From contig JAQTSK010000014.1 of NCBI GenBank assembly GCA_028711345.1, forward strand, positions 1 through 33,275: 33,275 nt of DNA, read 5' to 3'. Numbering within the stretch: position 1 is the stretch's first letter; each line of letters begins with the position of its first letter. The position numbers were made by a program, and so were the translations under genes. The stretch is from Candidatus Peribacteraceae bacterium. GTDB taxonomy: Bacteria; Patescibacteriota; Gracilibacteria; Peribacterales; Peribacteraceae. The notes beneath the pieces are model-generated. The model saw nothing but the letters and a program-made list of their open reading frames with translations. It searched no databases and had not been told where the DNA came from. Below, piece after piece: positions 26,792-33,275 of the stretch.

Positions 26792-27961
26792 TTATTTTTG
26801 AATCGGAATCCACCTGATTCTTGCATCCCTCCTCCACCACGTCATGTGCCGCTTGGCATAGGCCCGTGTTTTCAATGCAATCTCATCTGATAATGATTTG
26901 ACATGCGGACTGTGCGCGTTTTGCAGCGGCAACTCGAAAGTCGCCTCATTGTTATGCCGGGATCCGCAGCGGTTTTCGAACCGCTGCTGCGATTGTTGCA
27001 AATACCCGACGATTTCCCTGTACCCGATACTCTTCATCCCCGGATCATCGACGGAATAACCGCGATCGAGCAACTGCCGGACTTCGTCGATCCAGCCGGA
27101 CTCCATCATCAACTTTGTTCTATCGTTGATCCTCATATTCAACTCTTCCCGCGGAACATCCATGCCGAATATCAGCAAATCATACGGTGAAACAGCTTCA
27201 ATCTTCTGCACTGACTTCGGCTTGCCGGTCTGCTCAAAGATTTCCAGTGCGCGCAGAAGATAGACCTTGTTCTCCCGCGGAATGGATGCGGCGGACTGCG
27301 GATCCACTTGAGCCAGACGACGATGCAATGCCTCCCCCTGATCGATGTCATACTCTTCGCTCAGACGCGTACGCAATGCCGGATCGGACGGAAGAGGCTT
27401 GAGCCCGTCGACCATCGCCGAGACATACAGCATCGATCCGCCGACGAGTACGGGGATGTTTCCGCGGCCATGGATCTCGCCGATGACCCTTGCCGCTTCC
27501 TTCTGAAACCATGCGATGGAACACGGCTCCTTGGGATCGAGTACGGAAAGAAGATGATGAGGAATGCCGTGCATCTCCTCCGGTGTGATCTTGGCCGTTC
27601 CGATATCCATGAAACGATAGAACTGTCTGGAATCGGCATTGATGATCTCTGCTGACGCCGCAGGAAGAAAGCCTGCTCCGCTTTTCATAGGAACCTCTGA
27701 AAAAGGAAGAAAAGTTGTCATGGTGAGCGGAGTCGAACCATGACAACGAGCCAAAATGTTCATCCTTCGACTCCGCTCAGGATGACATTTTGGTAGTTTT
27801 TCAGAGGTTCCCATAGATAATGCCAGATTCACTGAGAACATTGTCTTGCCGCTCGCCGTCGGACCGATGACGACAATCAGAGGTTTATCAGGAGAGTATC
27901 CGAGAAACTCCCGAAGAATCTTGAAAGGATTTTGCGCGTCTGAAAGCGGTGAAGATAACAT
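26792..27961 (-). CDS. miaA: tRNA dimethylallyltransferase (MiaA) carrying an in-frame palindromic insertion
   Basis: VVIGPTASGKTMFSVNLALS, AEIINADSRQFYRFMDIGTAKITPEE, PHHLLSVLDP, VLVGGSMLYVSAMVDGL; insertion GTSEKLPKCHPERSRRM...FSEVPM. Confidence 0.9.
   Translation of the reverse strand: MLSSPLSDAQNPFKILREFLGYSPDKPLIVVIGPTASGKTMFSVNLALSMGTSEKLPKCHPERSRRMNILARCHGSTPLTMTTFLPFSEVPMKSGAGFLPAASAEIINADSRQFYRFMDIGTAKITPEEMHGIPHHLLSVLDPKEPCSIAWFQKEAARVIGEIHGRGNIPVLVGGSMLYVSAMVDGLKPLPSDPALRTRLSEEYDIDQGEALHRRLAQVDPQSAASIPRENKVYLLRALEIFEQTGKPKSVQKIEAVSPYDLLIFGMDVPREELNMRINDRTKLMMESGWIDEVRQLLDRGYSVDDPGMKSIGYREIVGYLQQSQQRFENRCGSRHNNEATFELPLQNAHSPHVKSLSDEIALKTRAYAKRHMTWWRRDARIRWIPIQK
27690..27811. mobile_element. 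MITE-like palindromic element, 15-bp perfect TIRs, 4-bp TSD (CATA), inside miaA
   Basis: TIR ggaacctctgaaaaa 27690-27704 / tttttcagaggttcc 27797-27811; cata at 27686-27689 and 27812-27815; 122+4 = 126 bp = 42 codons. Confidence 0.8.
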
Positions 27962-28100
27962 GATAAGTAAACTAATCTTAGTACGATCCAACAACAATCG
28001 GAAATAGTGAACACTGACCGATTCTCTGCATCTACGGTATACTAACTGCAGAAAAGAAAAATACTTTTCAATGTTCAATTATCAATTTTCCATTCTTCCC

Positions 28101-28754
28101 ATGCATCCCCAGATTCAGTCGATCGCCCAAGGTATCTCCCGCGGATACATCACGCCGCACAGCGACGTTCTTGTCCCGACCGTCATCGAGAAAACACCGA
28201 TGGGAGAGCGCGCCTACGACATCTACTCCAGATTGCTGGAGGAGCGCATCATCTTCCTCGGCACGCAGATCAACGATGCGGTCGCCAACACCGTCATCGC
28301 GCAGTTCCTCTTCCTCGAGAAGCAGGATCCGAAGAAGGACATCATCTTCTACGTGAACTCTCCCGGCGGACAGGTCAGTTCGACGCTTGCGATGTACGAC
28401 ACCATGCAGCTCATCACGCCGGACGTATCGACGGTGTGTCTGGGCATGGCAGCCTCCGGTGCGGCGATCATTCTGATGGGTGGCGCCAAGGGAAAACGGT
28501 TCGCACTCCCCCACTCCGAAATCATGATCCATCAGCCGCTGGGCGGCACGGAAGGACAGGCGACGGACATCGCCATCCACGCGGATCACATCATCAAGAC
28601 GAAGGACATGCTCAACGAGATGATCGCGAAGCACTCCGGCCAGAAGATCGCGAAAGTGAAGATCGACACCGAGCGCGACAAATTCATGACGGCTGACGAG
28701 GCACTCGCCTACGGACTGGTCGATAAGATCATCACGAGGAAGGACACGCTGTAG
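28101..28754 (+). CDS. clpP: ATP-dependent Clp protease proteolytic subunit
   Basis: [66 protein letters not shown]; Ser/His/Asp triad positions present. Confidence 0.95.
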   Translation: MHPQIQSIAQGISRGYITPHSDVLVPTVIEKTPMGERAYDIYSRLLEERIIFLGTQINDAVANTVIAQFLFLEKQDPKKDIIFYVNSPGGQVSSTLAMYDTMQLITPDVSTVCLGMAASGAAIILMGGAKGKRFALPHSEIMIHQPLGGTEGQATDIAIHADHIIKTKDMLNEMIAKHSGQKIAKVKIDTERDKFMTADEALAYGLVDKIITRKDTL

Positions 28755-28757
28755 AGA

Positions 28758-28830
28758 GAAACCCGAGGAGTCCGAGGAAAAGTGTGCTCGTCGGTTTCTT
28801 CGGTTTCTTCGGACTCGTCGGTTTCCTTCC
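28758..28830. repeat. 9-bp-period repeat family A, inverted pair
   Basis: gaaacccgaggagtccgaggaaaa ... tcgtcggtttcttcggtttcttcggactcgtcggtttcc between convergent stops. Confidence 0.8.
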
Positions 28831-28856
28831 AGAATCAAGTATTGTACGAAACTATC

Positions 28857-29261
28857 TCAACTCGCATCCTCATCCGGCGCCGTCTTCAGCGCAATCACGA
28901 ATGCGAGCAGCCAGACAATCACCGGATAGGAGGCCGCAAGCATGTCGGGGAGTGGCAGTCCGGTCATGACGGTCTTCAGCACCATGCCGATAGGTACCGA
29001 TGCCAATGCAAGACCGCCCGTCCACGCCGCGAGAACCAGATACCGACCGATCACAAGGAATACCCCTCCGAAAATCAGGAGGGCAGGGAGGAAGAATGCC
29101 CAGACGTACCCGAGGAACGTGATGCCTCCGAGGCCATCGGTGACAAGTTCGACGAACGGGACAAAGTCACGATACGCGGTGATGCCGATGAACGCCATGG
29201 TGACACCCAGTGAAAGACGGAGGGTGAAGTTTCCTGCGCGGAGTGCTGGAGGGAAAGACAT
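28857..29261 (-). CDS. DoxX-like small membrane protein
   Basis: 134 aa, 4 hydrophobic segments, similar layout to the next gene. Confidence 0.5.
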   Translation of the reverse strand: MSFPPALRAGNFTLRLSLGVTMAFIGITAYRDFVPFVELVTDGLGGITFLGYVWAFFLPALLIFGGVFLVIGRYLVLAAWTGGLALASVPIGMVLKTVMTGLPLPDMLAASYPVIVWLLAFVIALKTAPDEDAS

Positions 29262-29277
29262 GGAAGCGGGGGGAAAG

Positions 29278-31034
<1,757 letters not shown>

Positions 31035-31035
<1 letters not shown>

Positions 31036-31075
31036 GAAACCGAAGAAACCGAGGAGTCCGAAGAAACCGACGAAA
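31035..31075. repeat. 9-bp-period repeat family A, single orientation
   Basis: ggaaaccgaagaaaccgaggagtccgaagaaaccgacgaaa between convergent stops. Confidence 0.8.
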
Positions 31076-31076
31076 G

Positions 31077-31346
31077 TTATGTTCGCCGCCTGGAGATCCA
31101 CCATCGTTTGATGAATGGAAGAGATTGAACTGAAAGTATGAAACCAATCGTCGGAATCAGCGCACTGAGAAACGGCTGCCACGAACCGATCCAAATCAAT
31201 ACAACCGACGCTACGACGTACGTCATAACGGCAATCGTCGCTTTCCTGAACACACTCACCTCCCACGCTTTCTCCGCTTCGACCCGCGCATTGCGCTCCT
31301 CGATAGTTTTGATTCTCTGCTCAAGTTGTTCCAATGATTCGGACAT
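31077..31346 (-). CDS. small coiled-coil plus two-TM protein
   Basis: MSESLEQLEQRIKTIEERNARVEAEKAWEVSVFRKATIAVMTYVVASVVLIWIGSW... Confidence 0.6.
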   Translation of the reverse strand: MSESLEQLEQRIKTIEERNARVEAEKAWEVSVFRKATIAVMTYVVASVVLIWIGSWQPFLSALIPTIGFILSVQSLPFIKRWWISRRRT

Positions 31347-31361
31347 AACAAAAAGAATGAG

Positions 31362-31398
31362 GTAATTATCAATTATCCATTTTCAATTATCCATTATT
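31362..31398. repeat. short-period AT-rich repeat family D (CAATTATCCATT-like)
   Basis: aattatcaattatccattttcaattatccattatt; related stretch ttcaattatcaattttccattc just upstream of clpP at about 28074-28095. Confidence 0.6.
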
Positions 31399-31708
31399 TG
31401 ACAATTCCCGTCACCTCCACTTCCGTGAAGAGCTGCCGGTGACCACGGAGGATCTTGTGGTATCGCTTGCGGCGCTTGAACTTGCGAACGACGATCTTGT
31501 CGCCCTTGCCGTGCTTGAGCACCTTGAGAGAAACCGACGCGCCGGTGACGTACGGCTTGCCGACTGAGACGTCCGTCCCATCTGAAACCAAGAGCACCTT
31601 GTCGATCTTGACCGTCTCCCCTTCCTTCACATCGATATGCTGAACCTTGAGCACCTGACCCTTTTCGACGATTTCCTGAAAGCCGGTGATATCGACGACT
31701 GCGAACAT
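31394..31708 (-). CDS. rplU: 50S ribosomal protein L21
   Basis: MFAVVDITGFQEIVEKGQVLKVQHIDVKEGETVKIDKVLLV...KVLKHGKGDKIVVRKFKRRKRYHKILRGHRQLFTEVEV. Confidence 0.92.
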   Translation of the reverse strand: MFAVVDITGFQEIVEKGQVLKVQHIDVKEGETVKIDKVLLVSDGTDVSVGKPYVTGASVSLKVLKHGKGDKIVVRKFKRRKRYHKILRGHRQLFTEVEVTGIVK

Positions 31709-31769
31709 GAGCTGGCAGAGTGTAACGGGGGATGTCACCCGACGCAATACCTTGTATGATGACACCCGT

Positions 31770-31846
31770 GGGCGCCTAGCTCAGTTGGTTAGAGCGACTC
31801 GCTTACACCGAGTAGGTCAGGGGTTCGAATCCCTTGGCGCCCACCA
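31770..31846 (+). tRNA. tRNA-Val(TAC), encoded CCA
   Basis: GGGCGCC/GGCGCCC acceptor, ACTCG-CTTACAC-CGAGT anticodon arm, AGGGG-TTCGAAT-CCCTT T-arm, ACCA; TTGTATGAT 7 nt upstream. Confidence 0.95.
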
Positions 31847-31874
31847 TGCCGAATGGCTTATTTATGCCAAAGTA

Positions 31875-33059
31875 TTAGTCAATGCTATCATCGGTACTGA
31901 ACAGACCTGTCTTCTGAATGAATTCCCGAAGCGGATCCGAATTTTCATCAAATAAATCTCCAAGAGTGGAATCAGTTTGTCTTTCTGCCATTGTGCGATA
32001 CAGCTCTTTTGTCTTATTTGTTTTACCACCAAGGAGATAATTTGCAGTTGTCGAAGAAGCTGATTGCATCAACGCCACAATACCGGTTATACGAAGCTGT
32101 CTTGGAGATGTAGGATGCTTCAATTGAGCTTTACCACTTGCATGTTGGAGCATATCCAGAACGTTCCGACGGGTCATTGGTCGAATCCCCAACACTCTCT
32201 TTCTGGTGCATGAGGGGAAAAGAGTTGCATTTTGATCATCAGATAATGGTGCGATATCGAGATATGTATCAAGATGCCCGGATGCCACAGGGTGCAAGGG
32301 AACGAAATACTCTTTACCAGACACTGTTAACCGTAATAATTTTTGATTCCTTCTGTAATCACCCATTTTCAAATCAACCAATGAAGACAGTGGAATAAAT
32401 GCATACAACATCAGAGCTGTCATGGCACGGTTCCGATGATCGAGAACAGTATCCTCATCGAAAGACTGAAAGATTTGATCGATTTCTTCTACGGCAAGAC
32501 AGGGCGTCTGTGGTCCATTTTCATTGTTTGCATCAGGGATCTTTAAAGCAGGAACGGGATTCCCTTGAAGAAAGCCTTCCTTCATCAGCCAATCGCATAC
32601 TGTACGGATCGCGGAAATATTTTGTCGGACGCTCGCGAGGCTAAGTTCTGATTGAAGAATTTCGATGTATGCGGCGACATGTCGATATTCCAAGGAAATC
32701 ATTGAAAGTTTTTGATCTGTACACCATTGGAAGAAACGTCTAAATGCTCTGATGTATGCGCTCTTTGTCGATTCATTTTCAGAATAAGACGATAAGAATG
32801 TCTCTATGCGCTGGGCTAATGATGTAGCAGTTTGCTCAATATCAACAGTAGAAAAACATGTCGATATTTGATCTTTCAACTGAAAGACTAACTCAAGAGT
32901 TTTATCTGGTAATTCTCCATCAGCTTCAACTGCTCTTGTAAGAAGCCGGGCAAGATCAGACAAACCAGCTCGTTTATTCTCGATAGTAAGCTTGCCTTCC
33001 GGAGAATCATTATTGTTCCTGTGATCCATCATGAGTGGGTAATTTTCGATTTTTTGCAT
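31875..33059 (-). CDS. tyrosine-recombinase/integrase-like protein with eroded catalytic motifs
   Basis: N-terminal SAM-like domain (TKSAYIRAFRRFFQWCTDQ...VAAYIEILQSELSLASVRQNISAIRTVCDWLMKEGFLQGNP), C-terminal PRQLRITGIVAL...YLLGGKTNKTKELYR. Confidence 0.7.
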   Translation of the reverse strand: MQKIENYPLMMDHRNNNDSPEGKLTIENKRAGLSDLARLLTRAVEADGELPDKTLELVFQLKDQISTCFSTVDIEQTATSLAQRIETFLSSYSENESTKSAYIRAFRRFFQWCTDQKLSMISLEYRHVAAYIEILQSELSLASVRQNISAIRTVCDWLMKEGFLQGNPVPALKIPDANNENGPQTPCLAVEEIDQIFQSFDEDTVLDHRNRAMTALMLYAFIPLSSLVDLKMGDYRRNQKLLRLTVSGKEYFVPLHPVASGHLDTYLDIAPLSDDQNATLFPSCTRKRVLGIRPMTRRNVLDMLQHASGKAQLKHPTSPRQLRITGIVALMQSASSTTANYLLGGKTNKTKELYRTMAERQTDSTLGDLFDENSDPLREFIQKTGLFSTDDSID

Positions 33060-33225
33060 GACTGGCTGCTCGCTTCTTGAAGCGTTCCAGTCCAGATTGA
33101 ATGGCTTCGATTGCCTGTTGTAGCTCTTCTGCCCTTTCTGGAGACCAGCGCGCTAGAGGAATGCCTTCGAGAAAATCCAGTAGTTGCTCACCCCGGAGTA
33201 CCACGCCTTGCAGCTTTCCTTTCAT
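33010..33225 (-). CDS. small hypothetical protein upstream of the integrase-like gene
   Basis: 71-aa ORF, helical and charged, overlaps the start of the integrase-like ORF. Confidence 0.4.
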   Translation of the reverse strand: MKGKLQGVVLRGEQLLDFLEGIPLARWSPERAEELQQAIEAIQSGLERFKKRAASHAKNRKLPTHDGSQEQ

Positions 33226-33275
33226 GTGATCATCAGAGAGTGCCTCGCCTTGTTTTCTAAGTTTATGCTTGCGAT

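Noticed and set aside
28068-28838. 256-aa ORF antisense to clpP
   Set aside because: Antisense shadow of an intact ClpP; its N-terminus comes from the 9-bp repeat region.
31394-31708. Possible missing rpmA next to rplU as an anomaly
   Set aside because: rplU is often followed by rpmA, but its absence here may simply reflect gene order in this lineage; not informative from one window.

Overview
The window is a gene-dense bacterial chromosome segment with the look of a Patescibacteria/CPR genome; that lineage call is inference from gene content and compact proteins. I support about 32 CDS and two tRNAs (Pro-TGG and Val-TAC, both with encoded CCA). Recognisable genes are nadK, a compact GspE/PilB ATPase, a FecR-domain protein, an RluA-type pseudouridine synthase, tyrS, an SGNH hydrolase, pgk, a WecA/MraY-type transferase, an M23 peptidase, a TsaE-HD fusion, rarA, a Wzx-type flippase, a YhhQ/VUT queuosine-precursor transporter, a degenerate priA, recG, miaA, clpP, tgt, rplU and a tyrosine-recombinase-like integrase beside tRNA-Val. 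The strongest unusual signals are: (1) families of short-period (often 9-bp) degenerate repeats in many intergenic gaps, frequently as inverted pairs; (2) two palindromic insertions carried in frame inside tRNA-modification genes, one in miaA (15-bp TIRs, 4-bp TSD, 42 codons) and one in tgt; (3) -10 promoter elements placed 5-8 nt before many start codons, suggesting widespread leaderless transcription, including two tight divergent promoters; (4) a TsaE-HD domain fusion; (5) a stand-alone AroE-N-like domain; (6) a PriA without a recognisable Walker A; (7) loss of Zn ligands in PriA, GspE/PilB and Tgt; (8) a DnaA-box-like cluster in the longest convergent gap. All calls come from reading the sequence; no search or folding was run.
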